Origin: Parvularcula marina
GTDB taxonomy: Bacteria > Pseudomonadota > Alphaproteobacteria > Caulobacterales > Parvularculaceae
Direction of reading: 5' to 3'
Assembly (NCBI RefSeq): GCF_003399445.1
Contig: NZ_QUQO01000002.1
Location: 380,290 to 444,289 of the forward strand
DNA: 64,000 bases
Positions 1 to 7,878 of this stretch are shown here, piece after piece. Below the pieces are notes generated by a model. It was not told the DNA's origin. It worked only from the letters and a program-made list of their open reading frames with translations, and did no database searches. Made by a program: the position numbers and the translations under genes. The first letter of the stretch is position 1. Each line of letters begins with the position of its first letter.

Positions 1-764
1 GATCTGGGGCATTCGCTCGCAGTTAGAAGCCGCCTGCGCGGGCGCCTGATGACGGCGATCGCCGACCCGCGCCTGTCGATCATTTTCGGGACCGCGGCGA
101 CCACGGACAATCTTTCGACACTGTTGTGTGATCTCTTCCGTCTCGACCGTTCGCCGCCGCTGGCCGTGCTCCAGCTTGGTCGACTGACCGCAGGGCTTGA
201 TAAGCTCATCGTCTCTGTCGTCTGCCGGCTAGCGGCAGCGCTCGCCGAATGGTCGGGCATTTCGCGGCACACGCTCGTTCTCATGGACAATGCCGAGCGC
301 TATGCGCCCGCGGAGGTACAGGACGAGGCGTCGAGATTTGCGCGCGATGCGATCCGTGTGCTGGGCGGACGGCCAAGGAAGCTGGGCACGGCACTGGGCC
401 TGACGGCGTCTAGTCCGCGCAAAATATTGACAGGGACGTGTTGATCCGTTGTGGGACGATGTTCCTGCACCGTATGCCGTCAACGCTCGATGGCGATGCA
501 GTGGAGGAAATTCTCTCTGAACCTGCGCCTGCCTGCATCGACTCGCTGGGCGCCCTGCAACAGCGCGAAGCCATGACGGTCGGGCGTGGGATTTCCTTTG
601 CGGGCCGCGTGATGATGAGCGAGCTGCCGGCGGTTGCGATACCCGGATCCCGGCCGATGCCGACGCTCGGCGAGGATATCGAAACGGAAATCGCCGAGAC
701 CATTAATCGCTGGCGCCGGTTCGGGGCAGGGGAAGCGCCGCCGTCTGCGGATAACGCCGCTTAG
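1..764 (+). pseudogene. HerA-like DUF87 ATPase, 3' part, frameshifted
   Basis: This is the C-terminal half of a hexameric HerA/DUF87-type DNA-translocating ATPase. The frame is open from base 1, so the gene begins upstream of the window. The first segment carries the family pattern of a hydrophobic strand (LAVLQLGRL), then VSVVCRLAAALAEWSG, then a Walker B-like LVLMDNAERYAP. Reading then hits a stop at 442-444. The family continuation (IDRDVLIRCGTMFLHRM, then VGRGISFAGRVMMSELP) resumes in another frame from about 426. A net one-base loss or two-base gain near the A-run at 421-425 explains the break. It is either a decaying gene or a sequencing error in a homopolymer. No NurA, SIR2 or other HerA partner lies downstream. 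The final TAG overlaps the stop of the convergent MaoC gene. The family call is from recognised motifs; function is inferred. Confidence 0.72.
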
Positions 765-1213
765 GCAGGCTTGGCCTTCATCAGGGCGGCGCGTTCACAG
801 CTCGCAACCAGCGTGCCGTCCTGTTTGAACATCTCATGCAGGAAAGTGACGATCCCCTGACCGGGGCGTGATTTTGAGGCGCGCGTGCCGATGACGGTCG
901 TCCGGGCCCGGACAGTGTCCCCCTGAAACAGTGGCGCGGGGAATTTTACCGCTTCCATCCCGAGATTGGCGACAGTTGTGTTGAGCGTCGTGTCATTGAC
1001 GCTCATCCCGATCATCAGCCCCAGTGTGAAAAGGCTATTCATCAGCGGCTGGCCGAATTCGGTTGCTGCGGCGGCATGACGATCAATATGGAGCGGCTGG
1101 GGGTTCATGGTCATGAGCGAGAACTGCATGTTGTCGCTTTCGGTGACCGTGCGGGTCCATTCATGGTCAAAGACCTGACCGTCGCTAAATTCCTCAAACC
1201 AGAGCCCCGGCAT
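761..1213 (-). CDS. MaoC-family (hotdog) acyl-CoA dehydratase
   Basis: This 150-residue protein has the size and layout of a single hotdog-fold MaoC domain, the family that hydrates enoyl-CoA thioesters in the cytoplasm. The signature stretch is MNPQPLHID at residues 36-44, equivalent to the D-x-N-P-x-H active-site segment of R-specific enoyl-CoA hydratases. Met replaces the usual Asp-containing start, a form I associate with mesaconyl-CoA or methylmalyl-CoA hydratase-like members. Later features fit the fold: GLMIGMSV helix, VKFPAPLFQGDTVRART strand. A GAGGA ribosome site lies 4 bases before the ATG. The gene stands alone and converges on the HerA-like fragment with a four-base stop overlap (TTAG). 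The substrate cannot be told from sequence. Confidence 0.85.
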   Translation of the reverse strand: MPGLWFEEFSDGQVFDHEWTRTVTESDNMQFSLMTMNPQPLHIDRHAAAATEFGQPLMNSLFTLGLMIGMSVNDTTLNTTVANLGMEAVKFPAPLFQGDTVRARTTVIGTRASKSRPGQGIVTFLHEMFKQDGTLVASCERAALMKAKPA

Positions 1214-1274
1214 GGCATCCTCGCCTTATTGTTCTTGAAACTGGCGGCAGAGGTGCCCGGTCTGGGCTGCTTTT

Positions 1275-1703
1275 TCAAGCGCCTGTTTCAGGCGACTTGT
1301 CAGCGATCTGCTCGGCAAGGGTCACAAGGGCGGCGAGCCCTTCACCGCTCAGCCCGCTCATGACTTCGTAGAGCCGCTTGCGGAGCACCTCATCATGCGC
1401 TTGCTGCTCGGCGACGGCGATACGGGTCAGAAGATCCGTGGGCGTAGTGTTAAGGGCATTGGCGAGGGTGAACAGCCGGGAGGCGGGGATTCTGTTCGTT
1501 CCCGCCTCATATTTCTGGATCTGCTGGAAACTCAAGCCACAGCGTCCGGCGAGCGTCTGCTGCGAAAGCCCGAGGCTTCTGCGCCGCGCTCTCAGCGAAT
1601 TGCCGATCATGACATCGAGCGCATGGGGTCGTCGGGCCTCGTGTGGGTCCTTGAACTCCAACGGATCGGACGCTCCTGGTACTCCCGAAGCGGATGCTGT
1701 CAT
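1275..1703 (-). CDS. XRE-family transcriptional regulator
   Basis: This is a 142-residue DNA-binding protein with one Cro/C1-type helix-turn-helix at about residues 32-92 (RARRRSLGLSQQTLAGRCGL followed by FQQIQKYEAG and ASRLFTLANAL). An approximately 50-residue helical tail follows, probably for dimerisation. The start at 1703 is preferred because GGGAGA sits 7-8 bases upstream; an ATG eight codons earlier lacks a site. Its promoter region (1704-1812) holds a small palindrome that could be its own operator. The alphaproteobacterial relatives I know with this layout are short SinR/PetP-like regulators; the target here is unknown. The divergent neighbour is a small unknown protein. Confidence 0.88.
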   Translation of the reverse strand: MTASASGVPGASDPLEFKDPHEARRPHALDVMIGNSLRARRRSLGLSQQTLAGRCGLSFQQIQKYEAGTNRIPASRLFTLANALNTTPTDLLTRIAVAEQQAHDEVLRKRLYEVMSGLSGEGLAALVTLAEQIADKSPETGA

Positions 1704-1740
1704 GATTTTTCTCCCGAACTGATGCATCTTATGCGTGATA

Positions 1741-1760
1741 TTAGTTGAAATGACAACTTA
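1741..1760. promoter_or_regulatory. Palindrome between XRE gene and divergent small gene
   Basis: TTAGTTG and CAACTTA flank a six-base spacer. The inner five bases on each side (AGTTG/CAACT) are exact reverse complements. It lies 38 bases upstream of the XRE start codon and 53 bases before the divergent small ORF. A self-regulating XRE repressor would bind such a site; that role is inferred. Confidence 0.35.
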
Positions 1761-1812
1761 TGTTTGCGTCTTTGGGGGAGATTTAGGAGAAAGGGCCAGC
1801 TGAGTATCTGAG

Positions 1813-2061
1813 TTGAGAACGAGTCCTGAAGGAATGACCTCCACAACACCGATAAGACGAGCGATCCTCCAGACACTGGAAGAACTTGGCATGGATGATG
1901 TCGTTCTCGGTCTTCTGTTGATGATGCGTGAGCGGAGGGTCGCCAAGGCTATGGAGCGATTTGCCAATACGCATCCTTCCATCCAGATACTGCTTCTGGC
2001 GTGTCAGCCAGATCCAGCAGACATCATGAAGGCTGCGGCCAATACAAACATTCCCGACTAG
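1813..2061 (+). CDS. Small hypothetical protein
   Basis: I do not recognise this 82-residue protein. It is mostly helical by composition, with a central run LEELGMDDVVLGLLLMMRERRVAKAMERFANTH and a short C-terminal part ending in NTNIPD. It has no signal peptide or obvious membrane segment. The longest frame starts with TTG at 1813. An ATG at 1834 (MTSTTPIRRA) is also possible, but its GAAGGA is directly against the start codon, so neither is well supported. It is divergent from the XRE regulator, and its stop shares the four bases CTAG with the convergent DUF302 gene. Its placement suggests it could belong to the regulator's unit, but this is guesswork. Confidence 0.5.
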   Translation: MRTSPEGMTSTTPIRRAILQTLEELGMDDVVLGLLLMMRERRVAKAMERFANTHPSIQILLLACQPDPADIMKAAANTNIPD

Positions 2062-2555
2062 GGCGCGGTTGCTTCGTTCGCAATCGTTTCGAGTGTCTGC
2101 TCCATCCGCTTGAAGATGCTTTCCTTTGAGGTGAGGTCATATTCCCGCTCAAGGAAATCCGTACCCGTCAGTGCCAGCATGACCTTGCCGTCTTGTTCAT
2201 ATACCAGCGCCCTCATTGGTAATTCGATTCCCATCAAGGGTTCTGCCTGCATCAGGGGTGTGCCCCCTTTCGGGTTGCCGAAGATCACAAGCGTCGAGGG
2301 CGGCAGTTCCTGATCAATGCTTTGGGCGCCGGCCCGGTGATCGATCAGTGAAAAGACAGTCAGATCACGCCGGTCGAGTGACTGCAGAAGGCGCTCAAGC
2401 GTCACCGAATGGGACTGGGCGCTTTCGTAAACCCGAAAGCGGTCCTGAATCAGCACCGGTGCAGAGACTGTTTCACTGGCTTCCGCTTCGGCAACCGGTG
2501 CTTTGCCGCACCCCGCCAGCACAAGCGCGCTGAGCGCGCAAATCATGAGCCGCAT
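2058..2555 (-). CDS. DUF302-domain lipoprotein
   Basis: This is a 165-residue secreted lipoprotein. The first 16 residues form a signal peptide with a lipobox ending LAGC (Cys16), followed by a short linker. A DUF302 domain fills about residues 40-140 and is recognisable by LTVFSLIDHRAGAQ, the STLVIFGNPKGGTPLM strand-loop and a final strand (VMLALTG). DUF302 proteins are small periplasmic or cytoplasmic proteins of unclear biochemistry, sometimes near metal or redox genes. None of those are adjacent here. It probably sits on the periplasmic face of the inner or outer membrane. It converges on the small hypothetical gene with overlapping stops, and the RssA-like patatin gene lies 27 bases upstream in the same direction. 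Confidence 0.85.
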   Translation of the reverse strand: MRLMICALSALVLAGCGKAPVAEAEASETVSAPVLIQDRFRVYESAQSHSVTLERLLQSLDRRDLTVFSLIDHRAGAQSIDQELPPSTLVIFGNPKGGTPLMQAEPLMGIELPMRALVYEQDGKVMLALTGTDFLEREYDLTSKESIFKRMEQTLETIANEATAP

Positions 2556-2582
2556 TTTAACTCTCCCTTGTCAGGGGCAATA

Positions 2583-3599
2583 TCATTCATCGTCAGATTT
2601 GGAAATGTCGGGAGCCAAACCGGCAACTGCAAGGATTTCCTGCTTTTGGGCTTGCGCGGTCTCATAGCCGATGCGCTCGAATTCCTCGTGATGGTCGAAC
2701 GCCGCCGCTGACGCGCAGCTCAGATCCGGGGTTAGGCGGACATCTGCGACATCGATATAGGCGCGGGCCTGCGCCAGCTGCCCTTGGATGATGTCGATAG
2801 TCGCGGCCGCTGTCTCGAAGAGCTGCGGCTGTGCCTGAGACTTCGCGCGGGCCAGCGCCATGCGGCGGACAAGGTCGCGCTTGGCGCCGCCGAATGCTTT
2901 GGCGAGTGGCGCGAAGGGGCCTGTCAGACCTTCATCGGGGTCAGGGGCGGGGATAACAGCGGTCGTGTTGGGGCGGTTAAATCGGCTGAGTGCCAGTGTC
3001 ACGGTGTTGAGGTCGACAGAGATCACGCGCTCTGCACCAAGCGCACGAGCAAGGTTCACGGGCACGGGGTTCGACGCGCCGCCATCGATCAGCCAGTGCT
3101 CGGTATAGCCGACCTGATAGCGGGCGGCCTGCAGGATCATCGGCACAGAAGAGGAGGCCCGGCAGGCATTGAGCGCCGAGCCGCGGTCGAGCCAAACCTC
3201 ATGCCCGGTCGCGAGGTCAGTGGCTACAGCGGCAAAGGGTTTGGGCAGCTCCTCAATCGGCTTGTCGTGTTCGGCAAAGCGGGTGAACGCCTTGTCGGGA
3301 TTCACCACCCCGCCGCGGCTGAGGCTGATCCCGAATGTTGCCATGGCATCAATGGCGCTCAACGACCGGGCCCAGTCGAGGAAGGGATCCCAGATATCAA
3401 GAAGCCGTGCTGCGCCGATCAGCGCCCCGACCGAACAGCCGGCATAAACATCGACCTCGACCCCCCATTCATCGAGGGCGCGAAGCACTCCAACATGAGC
3501 CCAACCGCGGGCTGCGCCGGAGCCCAGCGCCAGCCCCAGACGGGGGCGCTCGCTTGTTTTTGGGGACGAATCAGGACGATGCATAAGAGTTTGGTCCAT
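2583..3599 (-). CDS. RssA-like patatin phospholipase
   Basis: This is a patatin-fold serine hydrolase of the RssA/NTE group, likely a cytoplasmic or membrane-associated lipid acyl hydrolase. Visible motifs are the oxyanion loop LGLALGSGAARGWAHVGVL, the nucleophile elbow GCSVGALIG, and the catalytic-dyad aspartate in LIDGGASNPVPV. The C-terminal region, rich in Ala and charged residues, carries no other domain. The start is uncertain: 3599 (MDQTL) gives 338 residues, and 3584 or 3626 are alternatives. None has a good ribosome site. The gene is divergent from cckA and 27 bases upstream of the DUF302 gene. A second patatin, of a different subtype, is at 54025-55137. Confidence 0.88.
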   Translation of the reverse strand: MDQTLMHRPDSSPKTSERPRLGLALGSGAARGWAHVGVLRALDEWGVEVDVYAGCSVGALIGAARLLDIWDPFLDWARSLSAIDAMATFGISLSRGGVVNPDKAFTRFAEHDKPIEELPKPFAAVATDLATGHEVWLDRGSALNACRASSSVPMILQAARYQVGYTEHWLIDGGASNPVPVNLARALGAERVISVDLNTVTLALSRFNRPNTTAVIPAPDPDEGLTGPFAPLAKAFGGAKRDLVRRMALARAKSQAQPQLFETAAATIDIIQGQLAQARAYIDVADVRLTPDLSCASAAAFDHHEEFERIGYETAQAQKQEILAVAGLAPDISKSDDE

Positions 3600-3734
3600 T
3601 GCGGGTGTGAAAAACGCATTAACCATTTCAGGTAAGAATTCGGATACGATTTCACAGTGACCGGATCCGCCGGTCAAAGTTGCGGGAAGGTGGTCCCGTT
3701 AAGCGTTACGATCGGTTCGGTCGAAAGGGTGTTC

Positions 3735-6700
3735 ATGGCTCTCACACTGTTTCGCAAAAAAACTCCAACGACACCTGAAGTCCTTGATGTGTCGCGGGTT
3801 TTGAAGACACCGGCAAGTCGGTCAGAGATGAAAGACGCAGAGAACAGCGACGAGGTCAACGTGCCTGACACGGAAAATGCCCAGCGTGCGGAGCGGGCAA
3901 TGGCGGCCGCTGCGCGGGTGGCTGAAGAGCTGAGCCTCAAAGATGATTCGCTCGGCACCTCGCTCGATCCGGAAACCATGGACGAAGAAACGCTTCGCCC
4001 ACGCCCGACAGGGCCCCGTCAGGTGCCGTGGCAAAAAAGAGTTGAAGCGGCGCTGCTCGAAGATGGTCCCGCTGAGCCTGTGGTTGAAAAAGAAATTCCG
4101 GCTGAACCTGTCGCAGCTGCTGAGCCCGATGACTTGCTGGTTGTCGAGCATGATACCGTCCCCGTGATGGACGCGATGGAAGAGCCCAGAGCAGAAAAAC
4201 AGGTCGCTGAGGAACTGGCGAAGGAACTCGCCGACGTCTCGGCTGCGGCCCCGATAGTCGCAGCGCCAGCCGCGGTTTCAGAGCCGAAGCCGGAAAAACT
4301 GCCGCGCGTGAACGCGCCGCTGCTTGAACGGATGACGCCGTTTGCGCTCTGGGTTTCGGTCAGCCTGTTCCTCTCCAGCATCATCTATGCGGTCTTTGTC
4401 GGCGGGGTCAGCCTTGGCGTCGTCGGACTCTTTGCCGGCGGGATTTTCATCTTCGCGACGATCCTCCTGATTGCCTCTCTGACCGGCGCTTACTCACCGC
4501 TATTGCTTGCTGGGCTGCTCCTGCGCCGCCCAACCGCGCCCAAGGCCGAGGCCCAGTCGCTTGCCGGCCGCGATGTGCTGGCGGCGCTCGGGCTTGCCGA
4601 AAACCTTCTGGATGCGGATGTTGATGCGCGCCTTGTGACCAGTCGTGACGGCGTCGTTGTCTACGCCAATGAGCAATATATGAAGATTGCCCGGCTGGCA
4701 GGTGTCGTCGGCGTCACCGGCCTGCCGCCGAGGATCGACCGGCTCTTCAGCCAGTCTTCAGGTGAAAGCTCCAAGATGTTCCGTCTCGCCCGCGCCGCGC
4801 GCTCCGGGCTCGAGGCGGATGAGATCATTACCCAGACAATGGGCCTTCAGGACGACGGCTCTCCGCAGAAGCGGCGCTACGAGATTTCCGTGCGGCCTAT
4901 GGCCGACAAGGGCAAGCATGTCGCCTGGCGCTTGCGCGAAATGCCGGTCGAGACGGCAAAAGACACCTTCCGCAAGGCCTATGAGGCCTATCCTCGTCCG
5001 GTTCTGGCGCTGGAGCGATCGGGCAATATCGCCTGGCTGAACGAGGCCGCAAAGGAACTGCTCGGTGTCGGGACCATTCGTGACGTCTCTTTCTCAGATA
5101 TCATTCTTGGCGAGTCCAAGGACGTGGTCGAAGGCCTTTGGGAAGACGCGCCTGAGGAATTCGAAGGCCGCGTCCGCGCCAAATCCTCTGACACCGGCAA
5201 TGTCAGTGTCATCTTTACTGCCTTTACCCGCGCCGGGGTTGGCGAGGGCTTTGTCTGTGTCGAGATGATGCCGAAGACGGCCCTGACCGCTGACAAGCAA
5301 GGCGTTGATGCGGCTGCCGACCTGACCGATGCGCCGATCGGGGTGGCGATTGTCGAGGGCGATGTGACCAGCGATGCGCGGCTCGGCACGGTCAACCGTC
5401 TGATCGCTGACAGCCTAGGCGCAAACCCCGGCATGCGCCTTGCTGATGTCCTGCCGCCTGATTCCATGCGTGATCTGCTCGCCGCGATGCGGGCGAAAAG
5501 CGCGACCAAGGCCCTGACCCGGCCCGTCGATGTGTTGGTGGGTGAGGGCGCTGACGGCCAGCATCTGCGGCTTCTCGCCCGGCCGATCAAACGCCGCCGC
5601 GGCGCCTATGGCCCGCGCCAGATGGTGCTTTATGCGATCGACGTCTCCTTCCAGAAGCGGATGGAAGAAGACTATGCGCATGACAAACGCCTCAAAGCGA
5701 TCGGCAAGATTGCGGGCAGCGTTGCGCATGACTTCAACAACTTCCTGCAGGCGATGATGGGCGCGACGGAATTCCTGATGCGCCGTCACCCGGCCGGCGA
5801 TCCTTCGTACCCGGACCTTGTCTCGATCCGCGAGAATGCCCAACGCGCGCGGAATCTGACTTCGAACCTGCTCGCCTTCTCACGCAAGCAGACGCTCCAG
5901 CCCGAAGTCGTCTCGGTGACTGAGCTGCTGTCCGACTTCACGCCATTCGTGCAGCGTTATGTGACTGAAAAGGTGAAGGTCGAGGTCGACCATGGCCGTC
6001 AGGTTGGCTGTGTGAAGGCCGACCGCTCGCAGCTTGAGCTGGCGATCATGAACCTTGCGGTCAATGCGCGCGACGCGATGGACAAGGGCGGCACGCTGAC
6101 GGTGCGTTCACGCCGCGTCCCGGCCGCGGAAATCGAGAGCTATGGCTATCAGGTGCTTGAGAATATTGATCACGTCCTGATCGAGATGGAAGATACAGGG
6201 CCCGGTGTTCCGGCGGATATCGCCGACAAGATCTTCGAGCCGTTCTTCACGACCAAGGGCGAAGGCAAGGGGACGGGGCTTGGCCTCTCCACCGTGCACG
6301 GCATTGTCGGCCAGCTTGGCGGGCGTATCTTCCTGCATAACCGGCCAGGCGAGGGCGCAACCTTCCGTATCTTCATGCCGGCGCTCTCAGAAGAAGAAGC
6401 GACTGCCGCCAAGCCGAAGGCCCGCAAGGATGACGGTGCAGTTCAGGTCGATGATCTGACCGGTAAGGGCCGCATCCTGATCGTCGAGGACGAGGACAGT
6501 GTAAGGAACATTGTCGTTCGCGCGCTCGGCATGTGCGGCTATGAGATTGTCGAAGCCTGTGACGGGGATGAGGCGCTGGAGATCATCGAGGACACCGATG
6601 AACCCTTCGATGTCGTCCTCTCAGACATCATGATGCCTGAGATGGACGGGCCGACCCTGATCCAGGAAGCGGGCGACAAGCTCGGCAAGGCCAAGGTCAT

Positions 6701-6830
6701 TTTCATGTCCGGCTATGCCGAGACCGCGATGCGCGACAAGCTCGAAGAGATTCAGGACGCAGGCTATCTGCAAAAGCCATTCACGCTTAAAAAGGTCGCT
6801 GCAGTCGTCAAGGAAGCGATGGCTGAGTAG
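3735..6830 (+). CDS. cckA: CckA hybrid sensor histidine kinase/phosphatase
   Basis: CckA is the membrane kinase that feeds phosphate through ChpT to CtrA in the alphaproteobacterial cell-cycle pathway. This copy has 1031 residues. Order: a Pro/Glu/Ala-rich cytoplasmic N-terminus (1-200), two membrane segments (about 203-250), two or three PAS-like regions (about 290-640), a HisKA domain with the phospho-acceptor His665 (VAHDFNN), a HATPase with GTGLGLSTVHGIVGQLGG, and a C-terminal receiver with phospho-acceptor Asp964 in VVLSDIMMPEMDG. The start at 3735 follows GAAAGGG; an upstream GTG extension is less likely. Caulobacter CckA is about 690 residues, so the N-terminal part here is unusually long. 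HDFNN rather than a general H-box is characteristic of CckA. Confidence 0.95.
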   Translation: MALTLFRKKTPTTPEVLDVSRVLKTPASRSEMKDAENSDEVNVPDTENAQRAERAMAAAARVAEELSLKDDSLGTSLDPETMDEETLRPRPTGPRQVPWQKRVEAALLEDGPAEPVVEKEIPAEPVAAAEPDDLLVVEHDTVPVMDAMEEPRAEKQVAEELAKELADVSAAAPIVAAPAAVSEPKPEKLPRVNAPLLERMTPFALWVSVSLFLSSIIYAVFVGGVSLGVVGLFAGGIFIFATILLIASLTGAYSPLLLAGLLLRRPTAPKAEAQSLAGRDVLAALGLAENLLDADVDARLVTSRDGVVVYANEQYMKIARLAGVVGVTGLPPRIDRLFSQSSGESSKMFRLARAARSGLEADEIITQTMGLQDDGSPQKRRYEISVRPMADKGKHVAWRLREMPVETAKDTFRKAYEAYPRPVLALERSGNIAWLNEAAKELLGVGTIRDVSFSDIILGESKDVVEGLWEDAPEEFEGRVRAKSSDTGNVSVIFTAFTRAGVGEGFVCVEMMPKTALTADKQGVDAAADLTDAPIGVAIVEGDVTSDARLGTVNRLIADSLGANPGMRLADVLPPDSMRDLLAAMRAKSATKALTRPVDVLVGEGADGQHLRLLARPIKRRRGAYGPRQMVLYAIDVSFQKRMEEDYAHDKRLKAIGKIAGSVAHDFNNFLQAMMGATEFLMRRHPAGDPSYPDLVSIRENAQRARNLTSNLLAFSRKQTLQPEVVSVTELLSDFTPFVQRYVTEKVKVEVDHGRQVGCVKADRSQLELAIMNLAVNARDAMDKGGTLTVRSRRVPAAEIESYGYQVLENIDHVLIEMEDTGPGVPADIADKIFEPFFTTKGEGKGTGLGLSTVHGIVGQLGGRIFLHNRPGEGATFRIFMPALSEEEATAAKPKARKDDGAVQVDDLTGKGRILIVEDEDSVRNIVVRALGMCGYEIVEACDGDEALEIIEDTDEPFDVVLSDIMMPEMDGPTLIQEAGDKLGKAKVIFMSGYAETAMRDKLEEIQDAGYLQKPFTLKKVAAVVKEAMAE

Positions 6831-6874
6831 GGCAGGAATGCAGGTGCTTCTGCTGTCTACGGAGTGATCAGCAG

Positions 6875-7252
6875 ATGACACCGAAACGTGCCCTGTGGTT
6901 GCTTCTGGGTATGGTCGCAGTCGGGCTCGGTGCAGTGGGCGTGGTCCTGCCGCTCTTACCGACAACGCCGTTTCTGTTATTTGCAGCGTTCGCCTTTGCC
7001 CGTTCATCTGAGCGCTGGCATCAATGGCTGGTGCACCATCAGATTTTTGGCTCGCTGATTGAGGACTGGAACCGCTACGGGGCGATCAGCCGAAGCGCGA
7101 AAACAGTCTCTGTGCTCTCCATGTTGGCTGTTGTGTTGATATCAGTGGCCCTGAAAGTCCCGGCACTTGTTCTCGCTGTTCAGGCAATGGTGCTGATGAT
7201 GGTCGCGATTTTTGTGCTCTCGCGACCATCACCGCCTTCTATGGATGACTGA
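6875..7252 (+). CDS. YbaN/DUF454 inner-membrane protein
   Basis: This is a 125-residue membrane protein of the DUF454 (YbaN) family. The hallmark is the N-terminal block GxVGVVLPLLPTTPFLLFAAFAFARSS followed by a soluble loop (WLVHHQIFGSLIEDW) and two closely spaced C-terminal membrane segments (about residues 75-118). Function is unknown; some bacterial relatives lie near haem or iron genes, but none are here. It follows cckA by 44 bases in the same direction and might be read from the same transcript. Its 3' end overlaps the convergent membrane-protein gene by 14 bases. Confidence 0.87.
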   Translation: MTPKRALWLLLGMVAVGLGAVGVVLPLLPTTPFLLFAAFAFARSSERWHQWLVHHQIFGSLIEDWNRYGAISRSAKTVSVLSMLAVVLISVALKVPALVLAVQAMVLMMVAIFVLSRPSPPSMDD

Positions 7253-7694
7253 TTTGTGGTGTGCTGAAGGTCCGGTTAAAGAGGAGCTTCAGGGTCAGGC
7301 TCGCGGCTATGCCAGTTACGCCGAGTGTCAGTGCAAAGCCCGGGTCTTTGCTGCCCATCGATGCCAGGATCAGATAGGTGATGGCGCCCACCACAGCCGG
7401 AGCAAGAAGTGCTGTCCACCAGCCGACTCGGCCATCCCCAAATGCTGCGACGAATCCGGCGATTAGGCCGGTCGCAATGGCCTGCAGGCCACCTGTGAAA
7501 TAGGTGAACAGCAGGCTGAAGAAGACCATCCCCAAGTAAAGGCCTAAGGCTTCAATTGGATTTTGCGCTGATATCATTTCAGGGATCAGCAGGATAGTGA
7601 GCAACAGCCATGCGCCGACGGGCGGTCCCAGCCCGGCATAAATGGCGAATGCCCTCCAATGGAACGATACGTGACGGTCCAGAGTGCCAGCCAT
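7239..7694 (-). CDS. Hypothetical four-helix membrane protein
   Basis: I do not recognise a named family. The 151 residues contain four hydrophobic segments: about 13-37, 47-77, 88-112 and 119-135. A short polar N-terminus and a 15-residue polar tail (LLFNRTFSTPQISHP) flank them. Glycines line the third and fourth helices (FGDGRVGWWTALLAPAVVGA). It is a likely inner-membrane protein of unknown role. The gene is isolated between YbaN (convergent, 14-base coding overlap) and the divergent xylanase promoter. Confidence 0.7.
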   Translation of the reverse strand: MAGTLDRHVSFHWRAFAIYAGLGPPVGAWLLLTILLIPEMISAQNPIEALGLYLGMVFFSLLFTYFTGGLQAIATGLIAGFVAAFGDGRVGWWTALLAPAVVGAITYLILASMGSKDPGFALTLGVTGIAASLTLKLLFNRTFSTPQISHP

Positions 7695-7771
7695 TTTCCT
7701 TCTCCCACACTGACTACTCTCAACAAATGGTCATGTTCGGGTCCGCAACAATCCCGCCATATCGCGGCATA

Positions 7772-7808
7772 TTGACATGATAGCGCTAACAGATTTCCTG
7801 TGTTAGCG
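7772..7808 (+). promoter_or_regulatory. Xylanase promoter with xyl-box-like operator
   Basis: A TTGACA at 7772-7777 is followed directly by TGATAGCGCTAACA (7778-7791), a near-perfect 14-base palindrome. It differs by one base from the xyl-box TGGTAGCGCTAACA known for LacI-type XylR control of xylan genes in Xanthomonas. An isolated half-site TGTTAGCG follows at 7801-7808, so CGCTAACA/TGTTAGCG also form an inverted pair with a nine-base gap. No good -10 hexamer is visible. The placement between -35 and the xylanase start fits repression relieved by xylose or a derivative. The regulator itself is not in the window. Confidence 0.72.
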
Positions 7809-7878
7809 TGCCTGACGGAGAGGCGCCGCGCCCGGTGACGGGATGACAGGTGCCCCCATGCGTACAGGGAGGAATATC

